Shown: positions 50,040 through 61,840 of the stretch, piece by piece | How the letters are laid out: each line of letters starts with the position of its first letter | How positions within the stretch are numbered: position 1 is the stretch's first letter | DNA from: Daucus carota subsp. sativus | Lineage: Eukaryota; Streptophyta; Magnoliopsida; Apiales; Apiaceae | Direction of reading: 5' to 3' | NCBI RefSeq assembly: GCF_001625215.2 | Contig: NC_030389.2 | Span: 37,871,454-37,935,453, forward strand | Length of the DNA: 64,000 bases | Made by a program: the position numbers and the translations under genes | Notes under the pieces: model-generated | The model's input: only the letters and a program-made list of their open reading frames with translations | What the model was told of the DNA's origin: nothing | Database searches by the model: none

Positions 50040-50222
50040 TGTAAAAGCTGTTTAAGTGAGTTAAAACTAATAAGTTATCAAAATCTCGGTCGGAGAAATA
50101 AGTAGAAGTCATGAAAGAAAATATAACATTCTCACATTTTTTTTAGTACTTCTTGACTTATAATTGTTTTTAACTTATAAATCCAAAAGTTGAATTTATA
50201 CGTGGTGGCCAAACACTCCTAT
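50040..50222. mobile_element. single end of the same MITE family
   Basis: Contains 'gagaaataagtagaagtc', 'cttataaatccaaaagttg' and, at its right, GTGGTGGCCAAACACTCCTA, matching the right arm of the element at 48634-49468. The other arm is missing. Confidence 0.5.
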
Positions 50223-50485
50223 AATATATTTTTAGAAATTTTTCAACGTAAATTGCCTTTTACTTATCAAGATAACGCACCTCTTCTCCTCTCTTACTCT
50301 AGTCATGGTACACAGTGAATAAGCAGTCCTTTTTCTTGTTTTATCACGTTACTTTGTCATCGGTTAGCTAGAGATATTTATCCTTGCAAAGCAGTCTTTG
50401 CTAATTCACACGAGATTTCCGGTTCCTATACTATTCGGGTCAGAACCTAATTTTAGGTTGACTACTCGCTATCTCGAAAATGCTA

Positions 50486-50742
50486 CTCCTTCCGTTACAA
50501 AATAGTTGTCACATTTCTATTTTTGTTGGTCAAATTGACTAAGTTTTGACCGAAGATTATAAGCAATCACTCGTTATTTCAAAAAACTGAAAATTACATC
50601 TTAAAGTAGATTAAAAGTATTTCCGATGGCATATTTTTTTTTATTTTGTCAATTGATAAAATATTAATAAATCTCAGTCAAACTTTAGTCAATTTGATCG
50701 GCACAAAATCAAATGTGGTAACTATTTTGGGACGGAGGGAGC
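50486..50742. mobile_element. Stowaway MITE
   Basis: CTCCTTCCGTTACAAAATAG at the left and CTATTTTGGGACGGAGGGAG at the right, with TA beyond each end. Subterminal 'gtcaaattgacta..ttgac' repeats are seen. Confidence 0.8.
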
Positions 50743-52945
50743 ATAATTTTAACTTTGGCGCAAAAGTATTGGCTTTGGAGTAATATGTTACGAAAAATGT
50801 TATGAAAAACTTAAGTGGAACATGTCCTAGCTGGAATGTTGTCAATGCAAATTAAAATGTCGTAAATGCAATTAGCTTGCTGGACAAGTACCAAACAATT
50901 TGAGAATTAGAGGCACATCTTACTCCTAGAGATTCTGATGAATGCTACAAGTCCCATTCATTTTTAACCAGTGATCCTCAAACAAACAAGGGTTAATAGA
51001 GAAGAGAGCACAACAGTTAGAGTTCTCGGCCACTTTGTTGAGTTGAATCAAGAGTGGAACTGAAACGAAGGAACACACAACACTGCATCCAAAGTTAAGG
51101 TTAAAGATAAGACAGGAGGTCCCTTGTGTTGTTGGAGCAACTTGAACATAAGAAACGGATTGATGAAAACACATGAACAGAATATTGTACGAAGCTGAAA
51201 GAATTTTTAGTATGATCAGTAGCACAAGTGTCAACAGGAAATGGTTACTTGGACCGGCTGGAAGTGTATTGTAGTAAGGCATATGTTTGATTATATGAGC
51301 TGAAGCTAGAGAAAGATCAAATACCACAAGCATACATAAAAAACCAAAAAGACTCTCTCCGAAGCCGAAATAGCTGAACAAGTAGGCCGCTCAAAGACAT
51401 ATCTAGCTGAGTTCGTTATGTGTTAGAAAGAAGCTGAAGCTGAGGCCCAAAAAAAGCTAGGTTTCGTAGCTTTTTTTTTTTCTGGACTTTTTTTTATTTT
51501 TATTGAGTGCTTCAAACCATTTGCCAAACAGACGTCAAAAAAGAGGAAGTGAGCTTCTACGCTTTTAAGCTCGGAAGTTCTATTCCCAAACACCCACTAA
51601 TACAGTAATACCATTAAAAGCATTATTACTAGGATCACGGACTCTATCTTGTGTTTTATACTCGATCTCAATTGCCATGACCCGACTCATGACAGCGAGG
51701 TCTAAAACCTTGTTATAACTTATAATTGTTGAAATTTTTCGCAAGCAATATGCAGCAGAACCAGGCAAAACAAGAAAGAAAGCATCTGGTAACATTACAT
51801 CTTCTCTACAGTTTCTTATAGTCGCAAAAGAGGGCAAAAAAATCATTATCTGGCAGAGGAGAGAACGCTATCATCTGGCATTTCATGGGGGTGTGGAAAT
51901 TATTTAGCCTCCCATAAGAAATTGTGCGAGTTTTGCACTTCTATCCTATTCTGCTTGTTCCAGAGATCCAAATTACAAACACATTTCGCTACATTCTTTT
52001 TATCACATGATGCATCTCAAAGACAGTTTAATAATTTGAATCAGGCGCCTTCATTAAGACTTGTAATAGCTTTGTAAATCCAATTGGGTGGATCTGTTAC
52101 CTTGAGTGAATCTAGTATTAAGATTTGTCACAACAGTAAAGACATTCTCAGCAGAAATTGCACTAAATATCCCAGATATCACATTTCTGTAGGGGGTTCA
52201 TTGTTTATAAGTTAAAGAATCGGGCGCTAGTAGGCAGGAGCCGTGACTTTCTGACAATGTCATCAACAAAACATGACTTATTCTAAGCAGCGTAATTTAT
52301 AATCGAAATGTGTTGCTCATTGGAGGATGAGAATGCGGCTGAATATTAATTTGGGTGTTCTAGCATTTTCCTGTAAAAAAAAACCAGGACGTCTCATTTC
52401 AATTTGCCGCTCCTGTGATCAACGTGACAGAGTATGTCTCTAATACTCAGTTTAATTTTCGAATTTATGCACTTATGTTAACACCAGACTTCTGGCAAGA
52501 AAAAATTATCAACTTTTTGATTTGCCGCTCCTTGAAGTTTTCCAGAATTAAGTATTGTGTTAATTTTATTTACGAATTACGATAGAAGGCACAAAAAATG
52601 CATTGTAAAGACATGAATAATGCTAGAGGTCCAAAAAGATTTATCAAGCTAAAGGTATGATCTTGTTGTTAAGATTGAACTATTAAACAAGCTGTATTAT
52701 TCGTTTAACAATGGACAGTCTATTAATTGAGTAATATATACATATATTATGGCAAATATATATATATATATACACACACATACATACAATCAACCAAGAA
52801 TAATAAAAGCAAAGCAGGACTAATGATGTTGCACCTATAACAAACCTCTTATAAAATATGATCAATTTTTTGTGACATTTTTATGAACAGACTAATAGCC
52901 AATAATAAAGAAAAAAAATTAATACACTTAACGGTTTGTCGGAGT
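50743..52945. other. intergenic, no confident gene
   Basis: A hydrophobic minus-strand frame at 50926-51381 is the longest open stretch but lacks a proper start and a recognisable domain. A short (TA)n/(CA)n tract lies at 52754-52788. Nothing else is recognised. Confidence 0.4.
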
Positions 52946-53551
52946 TCAGCCAGAGCTGGAGCCTGAGCCTGAGCCCGAGAGCAAATCAGCCAGAGCAGCC
53001 ATGGCACGGACTTGCATCTCCAACGCGGCAATATAATCCGTCGCTTCTTCTAGAACAACCGGAAGCGAATGTTTCTTGCAACCAGGCACTAGCCTGCCAA
53101 GAACTCGGCCTTTTCTCTGCACAGCCTGTAAATTTTTTGATTTCATTTTTAATACACTCACATTCGGCTTCTTTGTTGACCCGCTACATCCTGTCACCGC
53201 AACTCTATGTTTTTTAGACTTCTTCAGAAATTTAAGCTTGAGACGTTTGGTGAGTATAGCTCGGCTCCACCTGGTTTTTCCTTTAGCGGTGGCTGCTAGA
53301 ACTCTGTCTGCTGCGTCGTGTACGATTTTTCCAGGGCGAGAATTAGGAGATGATCCTGGTTGAATGTTCTGTAGAGCATGTAGGAGTTTGGAGGAGTAGT
53401 TTTGTTGTTGAACTTCGGATTTCCATTCGATTTGGCTTTGGTTTTGAGATTGTGGCTTTATTTGTTCGAATTGCCTTTTCCTGCTCTTTTTCCTTGTAGA
53501 TACTTGAAGTCTAGCGCAGTTTTTCACTGGACTCGGGTTCATCGTAGCCAT
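52946..53551 (-). CDS. atypical bHLH, AIF/bHLH147-150 type
   Basis: A non-canonical bHLH regulator; in Arabidopsis this group (AIFs, bHLH147-150) dimerises with other HLH proteins and modulates brassinosteroid and growth signalling. The single coding exon starts at the ATG 53549-53551 (MATMNPSPVK); the frame is open slightly further upstream without an ATG. 201 aa. A Ser/Gln/Lys-rich N-terminus precedes RWSRAILTKRLKLKFLKK, which resembles the family's basic / first-helix region. The second helix is LEEATDYIAALEMQVRAMAA followed by LADLL. The tail is a Gly-Ser repeat (SGSGSGSSSG). The expected E-box-contacting His-Glu-Arg pattern is absent, as is normal for this group. A probable 5'-UTR intron (acceptor TTTGCAG at about 53570, donor near 53941) separates it from the TATA box at 54045. 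Confidence 0.88.
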   Translation of the reverse strand: MATMNPSPVKNCARLQVSTRKKSRKRQFEQIKPQSQNQSQIEWKSEVQQQNYSSKLLHALQNIQPGSSPNSRPGKIVHDAADRVLAATAKGKTRWSRAILTKRLKLKFLKKSKKHRVAVTGCSGSTKKPNVSVLKMKSKNLQAVQRKGRVLGRLVPGCKKHSLPVVLEEATDYIAALEMQVRAMAALADLLSGSGSGSSSG

Positions 53552-54044
53552 CAGCACTTGGCTGATCGTATCTGCAAAGATCGGATCATCGGAAAGTGAT
53601 TAGTTGAACAGAAATTATTAGAGAGTGGGAACAGAAATAAATCGATGAAAACAACATAAAAACTAGCAGAAGAAGTAATCAAACAAAACTAACGTACAAG
53701 TTACAATTTTAATCTGAGGAATAAACTAGCTAGTTATGCATGTGTGATATTCATCGAGGTTTACCGAGATTTATTTTTTAAGACGAAAAACGGATAAATT
53801 TCGATGAACCTCGATGAACTTTCGGTATTAATGTGAATTTGAAGAATAAGACCTGGTAATTATTGAGTTGAACATGCAAACGAAGTAAGATTCATATATA
53901 TGAGATATGCAAGAGCACAAGTTGTAGAATATAGAAGAGTACCTACTGATGTGAATTGTGTTATAGAGAAGGTTGGTTATGACTATGAGCCAAGAGTGTG
54001 AGAGAAATGCTATAGCAGAAAGTAGCACTTCTGTTGTGTTCCTC

Positions 54045-54053
54045 TTTATATAA
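54045..54053 (-). promoter_or_regulatory. TATA box of the bHLH gene
   Basis: TTTATATAAAG (minus strand) near 54045-54055, about 500 bp from the ATG. This fits a leader with one intron. Confidence 0.5.
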
Positions 54054-54061
54054 ACACACAT

Positions 54062-57000
54062 TAGTGGACTTGGTTATATATTAGGAATGGTCAGTTAATC
54101 TGGATTATCTATTTACAAAATTTAAGTGTATTTAGTTTTTAAAAAATATATTTGAATATTATTTAATCTTATCTGAAAACTGTATTATCCATAAAGTATT
54201 CTAGAATTGTTCAAGATTTATCATGATATTTAAGAATTGATGGATTTATTTTCTAAATTGTTGAAATGATGAATTTGAAAAGATTAATTACTGGATTTGA
54301 TGTTTTAAAACATCTCTTCAAAATCAACAAAATTCTAAAAGAATGGTATTTAAATTTCAGTTAAAACTTATGAATTATTTTTAATCATTTGAACATTAAG
54401 TACCCACCTTTTCGGTCATTTCTTTGCCAGGAGAGTATTACATAAACAATTTTATTCTCTTCTATCTCATTTTTGTAATATCTTTTGTCTGGGTCAGCCA
54501 TGTAATTTAAGTTTGAAATGGGACTTTTGTGCTTGTATTAAATAAAACAAATATACCATATATCAGTTATTTTTCTTAATCATGTTGACCAAAATCTCCA
54601 ATATTTATCAAGTAAGCTTATCTTTTGAAATTTTTATAGATATGAAAAATGAATCCATAAATACGACAAGCATAGTTCATGAAAATAACATGGAAAATAT
54701 TATGTTTCTTAAGGGATTTAATTAATATCCTCACATGTCAAGCAAATTAAAATATAACAAAATAACAAGATAAACGGACGTAATTAAGGAGTTATATTTT
54801 TGCCAAATATACTCCAACACAAACTATAGTTTGTAGAGAAATCAATTATGCCGGGCGCTAATGAGTTCATAAACAAAAGAACGATGTCCATAGATGCTAT
54901 ACTTAGTAGCTCGAAAAGAAAGAAAGAAAAGGAGAAAAAGTAAACAAAATGCACATGGGTGATCAACCTACTAATTGATGCTTTAAGTATATTTAGCTTC
55001 AAAGTAATGTCAAGTGGGGGTGTCTATTATTCCACTATTTGGTTGAGTAAAGTATCCACATTTGCTTAAACAACTCCTCTTATAAAGCCTTGTGATACGT
55101 ACCCCAATTGTCTACCTCAGTTTTGATTTAATTCCTTTCAAATGATGCTGCCTCTTAAATTTTATATTGTGGAATTTAATCCGATTGAGTTCAATCAGTC
55201 AGTTTTTCTGGTTATACTATTTCTATGCTGCATAATTGAGTGAAGAATTTCGGTGGTGATGCATCATGCATGTTCATCTCCGTCATTTCTATTTTCAGTG
55301 ATTTTTTTATATATCAGATTTGCACTCTACTTTCATAATTTGCACTATTATAAACAAGAATAATGCTAAACATGATAAAAAAACTAATAAAACATGGTAT
55401 TAATGTCATCATTCATCTTAATATGACATCCCTGGCGGGGACCTCATTCATCTTAATATATCACTAAAGCTCGGACAGTATTCCAAGGAGACCAGACAAG
55501 TTTAAAAACCAATATTTGATCTCACCCCATCTAGTAGCCCCAGCTCGACATTATTTTCGGGACTCACGAACTTCCTCAAGCTCTTAAATTCATTGATTTA
55601 TGTTTAATAATTTATTTTTAAGTAAGAATCTAGTAATATAATCATCATCTAATTTTAATTTCTCTCATTTAAATGAAAACAAAAGGCAAACTTAAAGTTG
55701 GTGATTTGCTCCATCTATTCTTTCTTGAGTTGTCGGTTTCTGCTAATTGACTACTGGTTTTTGGGACCCTATAAAAGTTTCTTGTTTTTACATACCGTGC
55801 TATAATTATTAAGTTGTGATGATCATGCACAAATTTATGTATACCAATATGTTTATGCATGTTACTTTCTCTTCTGCTTTGTTTTATGTTTTGTAAGGTC
55901 TTCATCTCCGCTAATTTGAGGCGTGGATAATCATGCTCCACAATTCCAGCTCTGTATATTATGTCCATACAAACTCACTAGCTAGGTTTGACATTACAAT
56001 TAGTGTCTCGCTACTTATAGTTAGCTAAACTAGTTTAAACTAAGCACAATATTATGTATACAATGCATTAAGAAAGGATTAGCTTTTGATTTTTGATTAT
56101 GTGATGCTCACCAAATTCCTAAATTTGACTAGCTGAAAGCAACAAGTTAGTGAAATATAAGTGGGAGGTGACAGCCTGAGTGATATGCTTAAGAGTAATT
56201 GACAGCATGCCTACATGATTGTGATTTTCCTTAATCATGTTACATTACAAGTTAACACGGTGCTAATTTGCTTTTCTCCTAGATTTTTTACACATATAGA
56301 TTTGGTTAATTGTGATTGTGCACCAGACTTCTGCTCAGCACTATTCATCTTGCCTTTTTCTGGTTACTAAGTTGCATATAACTAGTACTCTTAGAAATAG
56401 GTCGGATCGGATCCGGGACCAGAGTGAGCCCGGTTCCTGCTTACTATTCTAAAATACAAAAAATTAATATAGAACTTTGAAAATAATTAGAATTGGTCTT
56501 ATATTAAAATTTTGGTTCTGCCTCTGATTAGAAATGATCCGATTTAAATTAAGTTTTTCATACAGAGTGCAGAAACATATTTAATAGAGATTACTATGCA
56601 AGAAGAAAATGACAACAGAAATTCTATACTATAACTGTTCTTTTCACCAGACAACAAGATCCAAGGTCACAAGGACCAGCAATGTTACAATTTTCAACCT
56701 TGTTAAGTTCTTTAGGATATTACATTATCTTCATCAGCCATTTGCTGTTGCCCAGGATAAGATTTAAGTAATCAGGAAGTAGGTCCAAATATCCTTAGAC
56801 TTTTCGATACAAAGACCAGAAATAGCTTGACAGCGAGAACGATCAACATTATATTAAAGTTTATTTGAAGCTAATCTCCTTGTTAGGCTCAACTAATCCT
56901 GAAACTTTTTTGTAGACGGCATGTTCTTTTCTTGATGGTTACATCTTAATCTCTAGTCACCTTTAGTCACTTCATTTTCCAAGCTAGGCTATGCAAAAGA

Positions 57001-57087
57001 AAGGCCTTGAGGACAAACCAGGTCGACTTCGCGCAGAAACGACATCTTTGAACCATCAGCTATCAATTTCGTGTGGTGGTCTGTCAA
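54062..57087. other. 3-kb gene-free stretch
   Basis: AT-rich. Short frames at 54784-55002 and 55669-55968 show no domain or splice logic. No bounded transposon or RNA gene is recognised. The proximal part may be bHLH promoter DNA. Confidence 0.5.
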
Positions 57088-57570
57088 TTCTGGAGAAGAT
57101 TTAGCAATAAAAGAATAATTGTTATTAAGTATGAATCAGTCTAAGAGTGCAATAGTTGATTGAAGGTAAGAACAACCAACAAATTAGTACAAACTGCATT
57201 CATTAAAATTTTGAAATGCATCTCTTCCCCCGTGCGGTAGTAGGCAATGCCGAAGCAAGTAAATCGTCATGTAAAGCACCGTGAAGCGTATGCCAAAAGT
57301 CAAACGATTTATAAAACAAACAGAGGGAGCGGCGGATTGTAGTAGCCAGTCTTTCAAAGGTATGGTCATTGTGCCAAGGTGTACCAACTTAAGGATAGAC
57401 ACCAACCAACCAGTAGCTAATGTTTGTTAGCAATTTAGCATTTAGAATGTTATCCAGATCAAGATGGCTCCTAGTTAGCCACACCTAAACCATCACTTGG
57501 AAGTTTGATCCCATTTAATTTATAGGATATCCTCGAATTATATTACTAACACTACTAGCTTCTATAATTA
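57088..57570. repeat. dispersed repeat, copy A
   Basis: About 480 bp, highly similar to 61395-61840 in the same orientation (shared 'gagaagatttagcaata', 'gagtgcaatagttgattgaa', 'gggagcggcggattgtagta', 'tttataggatatcctcgaat'). Its sequence continues past 57570 as TTAACCACTCC with no element, so it holds the unoccupied form of the Harbinger insertion site. The type of repeat is unknown. Confidence 0.8.
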
Positions 57571-57887
57571 ACCACTCCTAACGTGGGAGCTAATCAAACT
57601 TTAAGTGATCCCAATATATATAGAGCATATTACGGTATCCGTTGTAATATTGTAGGTTATTCCACGTTAATAAGTCATTTCGAGTTCCGAATTAAGTGGG
57701 TCTTATTTTTATGTTAGGAAGTTTACGTTTGGAGTATATTCTTATTTATGTGGATTTTTCACGTAATATTAAAATTATAATGATTCGGGCCTCGGGGTGA
57801 ATGAGTTATAAGAATTCAAAATTAATTCCTCTAAGTGGAAATTTAAAATTCAAAAAATTTTACCACGCTGAAATAATTTATTGGCTT
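57571..57887. other. flank between repeat A and the copia LTR
   Basis: No gene. 'atcaaactttaagtgatccc' (57596-57615) forms an inverted repeat with 'atcacttggaagtttgatccc' (57492-57512), a small hairpin-like structure at the edge of copy A. Confidence 0.5.
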
Positions 57888-58120
57888 TGTAACACCCCAG
57901 TCCCACATCAAGAAAAGTGGAGACCTTACTTCAGTTTATAAGCATAAATACTACTACTAATTGCACCAACAAATCATTATCTTTTGGGGGCTTGTGGTGG
58001 GTTTGTGGATTACCTAAGTTATTGCAGTTGAGCCAGTTTATTTGGCTTATTTTCGGATTCGGAGTTCGGGACTTGACTTGATTTTTGAAAAAGACTCGGA
58101 ATTTGACCCGGGTTGTCTCA
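57888..58120 (+). repeat. 5' LTR of a truncated copia element
   Basis: Starts TGTAACACCCCAG and ends GTTGTCTCA (TG..CA, 233 bp). It is followed two bases later by the primer site. No matching 3' LTR is found in the window. Confidence 0.75.
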
Positions 58121-58122
58121 TA

Positions 58123-58134
58123 TGGTATCAGAGC
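58123..58134 (+). other. primer-binding site (tRNA-iMet)
   Basis: TGGTATCAGAGC, the exact complement of the plant initiator-tRNA-Met 3' end used by copia elements, lies 2 bp after the LTR. Confidence 0.9.
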
Positions 58135-58177
58135 GAGGTTGCTCTTGATACTCAAATCTGTTTGTTGCTTATTCGAT

Positions 58178-58912
58178 ATGTACTCATACGCTTCCGCTCT
58201 GAGATCTAGTTCTCAAACACAGCCTTCAACAATGGTGAACAATCAAGTGATTGACATCAATGATCCTTACTTTCTCAGTTCTGCAGATCATCCAGGACTT
58301 GCTCTTGTCACAGAAGTTCTCACAAATCAGAATTATCATCAATGGAGCAGATCAGTCAAAATTGCTCTCTCTGCAAAGTTAAAGCTATGGTTTATTGACG
58401 ACACACAAACTAGACATGCAGAAACATCTCCAAATATTGCTCTGTGGAAGAGAAGCAATGATTTGGTGATTTCATGGCTTCTAAATTCAATTTCAACTGA
58501 GATACGGAGGAGTGTAGTATATCTCAACACTGCAAAACAGATCTGGGATGATCTTGAAGCTAGGTACTCACAGAGCAATGTTCCACGACTGTTTCACCTC
58601 AAGAAAGATCTGGTATCTCTTATACAAGGTACGAAATCAATCACAACCTATTTCACAATGTTTCGAAGCCTCATAGATGAGCTTGATAACCTAGTACCAA
58701 TTCCTAAATGTATCTGTGCAAACTGCAATTGTACTTGTGGCAATGGTCATAAACTTGAGCATTATGAGAAAATTAACAAGTTAAGCCAATTTCTGATGGG
58801 ATTGAGTGACCAGTTTACCAATGTTAGAGGTCAGATTCTTCTCATGAATCCATTACCTGATATCTGTCATGCTTATTCCATGAACATAAATTCTGGCAGT
58901 AGCAAAAGTTGA
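58178..58912 (+). pseudogene. copia Gag, truncated
   Basis: Frame open from ATG 58178 (alternatively 58232, MVNNQVIDINDPYFL). A copia Gag N-terminal block (HPGLALVTEVLTNQNYHQWS) is followed by a UBN2-type Gag body (AKQIWDDLEARYSQSNVPRL, ITTYFTMFRSLIDELDN). A Cys cluster, CICANCNCTCGNGH, lies where such Gags carry an extra metal-binding insert. It runs to about PLPDICHAYSM, where family members continue into a zinc knuckle and pol. Here a stop follows within a dozen codons and unrelated DNA (a PPR fragment) begins. The element is cut off at its 3' side. Confidence 0.8.
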
Positions 58913-58929
58913 ACACTAATTTTGCATTG

Positions 58930-59205
58930 TAGAGCTCACCCAGTTACACAGTAATTAGTGCATTCTGAACACGAATATCTGTATCCACCAAAGTTTTTAC
59001 AGCAAGTCCATGAGACCATTGTCCCTCAAGCAGCAACTCAACATTCTCGCAAGCTGATATTACGCTTACTAAAGTAATGAAATCATGAAAGGCTTGGGAT
59101 TCTCTCCTCATTAGGTTAAATTTTTTTAAAGAATCCAAGTAATAATCATTCTGTGTGCAACCTACAATGACAGCATTCCAAGAAGCTATATCCATTATAG
59201 CATAA
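58930..59205 (-). pseudogene. PPR protein fragment
   Basis: About 83 residues: DIASWNAVIVGCTQNDYYLD, then LVSVISACENVELLLEGQWS, HGLAVKTLVDTDIRVQNALI. These are the hallmarks of P/L/S-type pentatricopeptide repeats, normally part of 500-900-aa organelle RNA-binding proteins. Only about two repeats remain, with no start or remaining arrays. It abuts the truncated copia Gag and is in the opposite orientation. Confidence 0.75.
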
Positions 59206-59271
59206 AACCTTCACACCAAAGAAAAACATGTTTTCAAGTCCCCACATTTTATATACATGAACATGAGGGAA

Positions 59272-60167
59272 CTAATGACAAGCATATTGTTTAGGAAACT
59301 CAGTTTTATCAAGTACTGCTTCAATCTCATTTTGGGTCAGGAATGTCTTCAAAATTAGTAAACAACAATAATGATGATTAGCAAAAAGTTTATTAATCCA
59401 CTACTTTAGCAATAAATGAAAATAATCTAGTAATTTATTAATAAATGAAAGTCAAAAGTATTTTTTAACTTACATTTGCCCTCGTCCTCGACAAGCGATT
59501 GAAATTATCATTGCAATGATTGTAGCAATTAATGCAATAACGAACTAATGCGCAAAAGCTCTTATCGTTGTACTTCTTAAAATTGTACTTTGACTTCAAT
59601 GAGTGTGATTAACATAACATTTCCTGAAATAAATTTTGACAAACACTAACATCGATCTGTAAGCTCCAATCCAAACCAGGATTCTTCTGTTCGACATGGG
59701 TATCGATTTCTCGTGCACAGAGAACATCTTGTTTTATCAAGTTGTTAGTGTTCTTTATAATTGCAGTTTTTTCCTCACTCGGCCAAAAAAATGGTTGGTT
59801 AAATAACCAATAAACCGGGATATAGTCCCTGGAAAAAAAAATCTCACTTCAAGCCAATGTAAAAGAGATCTAATTAAGTAAAAGTAACCAAATGCAATTA
59901 TAAAATACTTACAATTTATCATCAGTTACGAATTGGAATATGAATTTTAAATCCTGAGAAAGATGGTAAGAATCGTCAAATTCCAATTCTGGGAAAGGAA
60001 GGGTAAGAACCTCCGACACAAGACCAATCAGATTCGACAAAGCATGTTTTTCAGTCACTTCTTTATCCATAGAAGGAGGGAGCTTTCCTTCTCCCTTTGC
60101 ACTAACAAAGAACTCACCACCTCTTTCATCCAATGAACTTAAATAGATCATTCCATGAATGAGATCC
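59272..60167 (-). pseudogene. KEN-nuclease-like (IRE1 C-terminus) gene fragment
   Basis: Four blocks join in phase with splice signals (high to low): 60167-59913, 59828-59651, 59593-59474 and 59346-59272 (TAG). The translation includes HLSQDLKFIFQFVTDDKLDY, IPVYWLFNQPFFWPSEEKTA, SKYNFKKYNDKSFCALVRYC, INCYNHCNDNFN and EIEAVLDKTEFPKQYACH. This resembles the end of a kinase lobe followed by the KEN domain of IRE1/RNase L (HP-FW-E, then a DL-R--RN---HY motif, then FPK). In IRE1 the RNase needs Arg-Asn and His of that motif; here Asn and His are kept but the Arg position is Ile. No kinase domain is visible upstream, so it is a fragment, or a member of a degenerate plant family. About 209 codons. 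Confidence 0.45.
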
Positions 60168-60303
60168 CTAAAACATAATAAATATGGTCAAACTTACGTA
60201 AAAATTCAATTATAGTTCAAATAAAGATATGTAGAAATTCCTACAAAGTTCTACTATATGGAGCTAATTAAAACAAATATATGATAATATAACTACTAAT
60301 TAA

Positions 60304-60960
60304 CTTTGTAACACCTCCCATCTTAAATTAAGATGAGAAATTACCTAAAAATCCAAAAACTGCAAACAGAGCACTAATATCCAATAAACATGAGTAAATA
60401 GAATCACTAAACAATAAAAATATTAATAACACTAAAGGTCTATAAATCTTAATCACTGTAACTGAGGGTAGCTCTCTATCACACAGTCCCGGATCCCCCT
60501 AAGTACCTACTAGAAGAAGAATACGGCATGAGCCAAATACCCAGTGAGAATATTTACAAAACAAGAAATATTTAAAATATTTTGACCATCATATAAAACA
60601 ATAATTTTTAAAATAAACAGGCTGAAGCAACGAGTGGTTAGGATATTTCATACCGAGCTCAGAACAAATACAAATACACATATCATAGAGTACCTAATGC
60701 GTGCAACAAACCGGATAACGTGTACGGCATACACAACGTCACCGCCAAATCACAAATTAAATCAAACTGAACTGGGTGCACCCACGTATCCTGAACAAAT
60801 AATCAAAATGGCCAAAGCTCCTCCCAAGAGCTAACAGAAGGATACGCCATGACAAATTACACTGTCACAGAAGTGTCATGTCAATGGTGCCGCAAAGACA
60901 TGGTTGTAGTACCACTACAGCTGGTTAACTCGGTATACCCTATATCTCTCTAAGGGTCCA
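60304..60960. mobile_element. possible LTR fragment
   Basis: Starts TGTAACACCTCCCATC, an opening common to plant LTR elements, and runs through non-coding, moderately repetitive-looking DNA. No partner LTR, primer site or pol sequence is found, so this is tentative. Confidence 0.3.
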
Positions 60961-61394
60961 AACAAAACATATAATTTTCACAGTTTTAAAAATCACTTGA
61001 TACATATATTTCAAATAAACTGAACAAATCATATTTTGTAAAATCTTTGAAAACCGCATGACAAGTATTTTGAATATCTTAAAATAGATTTTAAAGTAAT
61101 TTTCAGAAGTCATGAAACGAATCGAAAACAGTTTAGCATGAGTAGCGATGAATAAAAAGGACAAAATCCGCACGAATCAAAAATAGTTTCTTTCTAAGAG
61201 GAATAGCTGAATAAAATTGAAACAGAAGTAAAACAGATTCTTTTATATTTTGGAATAGAACCGAAAAAGATTTTCAAAATAGATTGTGAGATAATTTGAG
61301 AAATCAAATCAGTCAAATAAATATTCGCGGAAGGAACAGAGTAATGATAAAACGAATATAACAAGTTGTAAGATGAATATCGCTGAATTAAACA
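60961..61394. other. AT-rich intergenic DNA
   Basis: No gene seen; only short AT-rich frames. Confidence 0.4.
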
Positions 61395-61840
61395 GGGAGA
61401 AGATTTAGCAATATAAGAATAATTGTTATTAAGTATGAATAAGTCTTAGAGTGCAATAGTTGATTGAAGGTAAGAAGAACCATACAAATTAGTACAAACT
61501 GCATTCATTGAAATTTTGAAATGCATCTCTTCCCCGTGCAGTAAAGCACCGTGAAATGTGTGCCAAAAATCAAACGACTTATAAAACAAAACAGAGGGAG
61601 CGGCGGATTGTAGTAGCCCGTCTTTCAAATACAGTTGGTATGGTCATTGTGCCAAAGTACTAACTTAAGGATAGACACTAACCAACCAGTAGCTAATGTT
61701 TGTTAGCATTTAGAATGTTGTCTAGATCAAGATGGCTCCCAGCTAGCCACACCTAAACCATCACTTAGATGTTTGATCCCATTAAATTTATAGGATATCC
61801 TCGAATTATATATTCCTACCACTACCAGCTTCTATAATTA
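61395..61840. repeat. dispersed repeat, copy B (interrupted)
   Basis: The second copy of the 57088-57570 repeat, same orientation, about 4.3 kb away. It stops at TCTATAATTA (61831-61840), where the Harbinger element begins; copy A continues there with ACCACTCC. The rest of this copy should lie beyond the element's other end, outside the window. Confidence 0.8.

Noticed and set aside
50926-51381. 151-codon hydrophobic minus-strand frame
   Set aside because: It opens with a non-ATG codon, has no recognisable domain, and the first ATG lies well inside. Kept only as a possibility.
57088-61840. The two dispersed repeats as LTRs of one retrotransposon
   Set aside because: The DNA between them holds an unrelated LTR, Gag, PPR and KEN fragments, and no primer site adjoins the repeats. 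A dispersed repeat or segmental duplication fits better.
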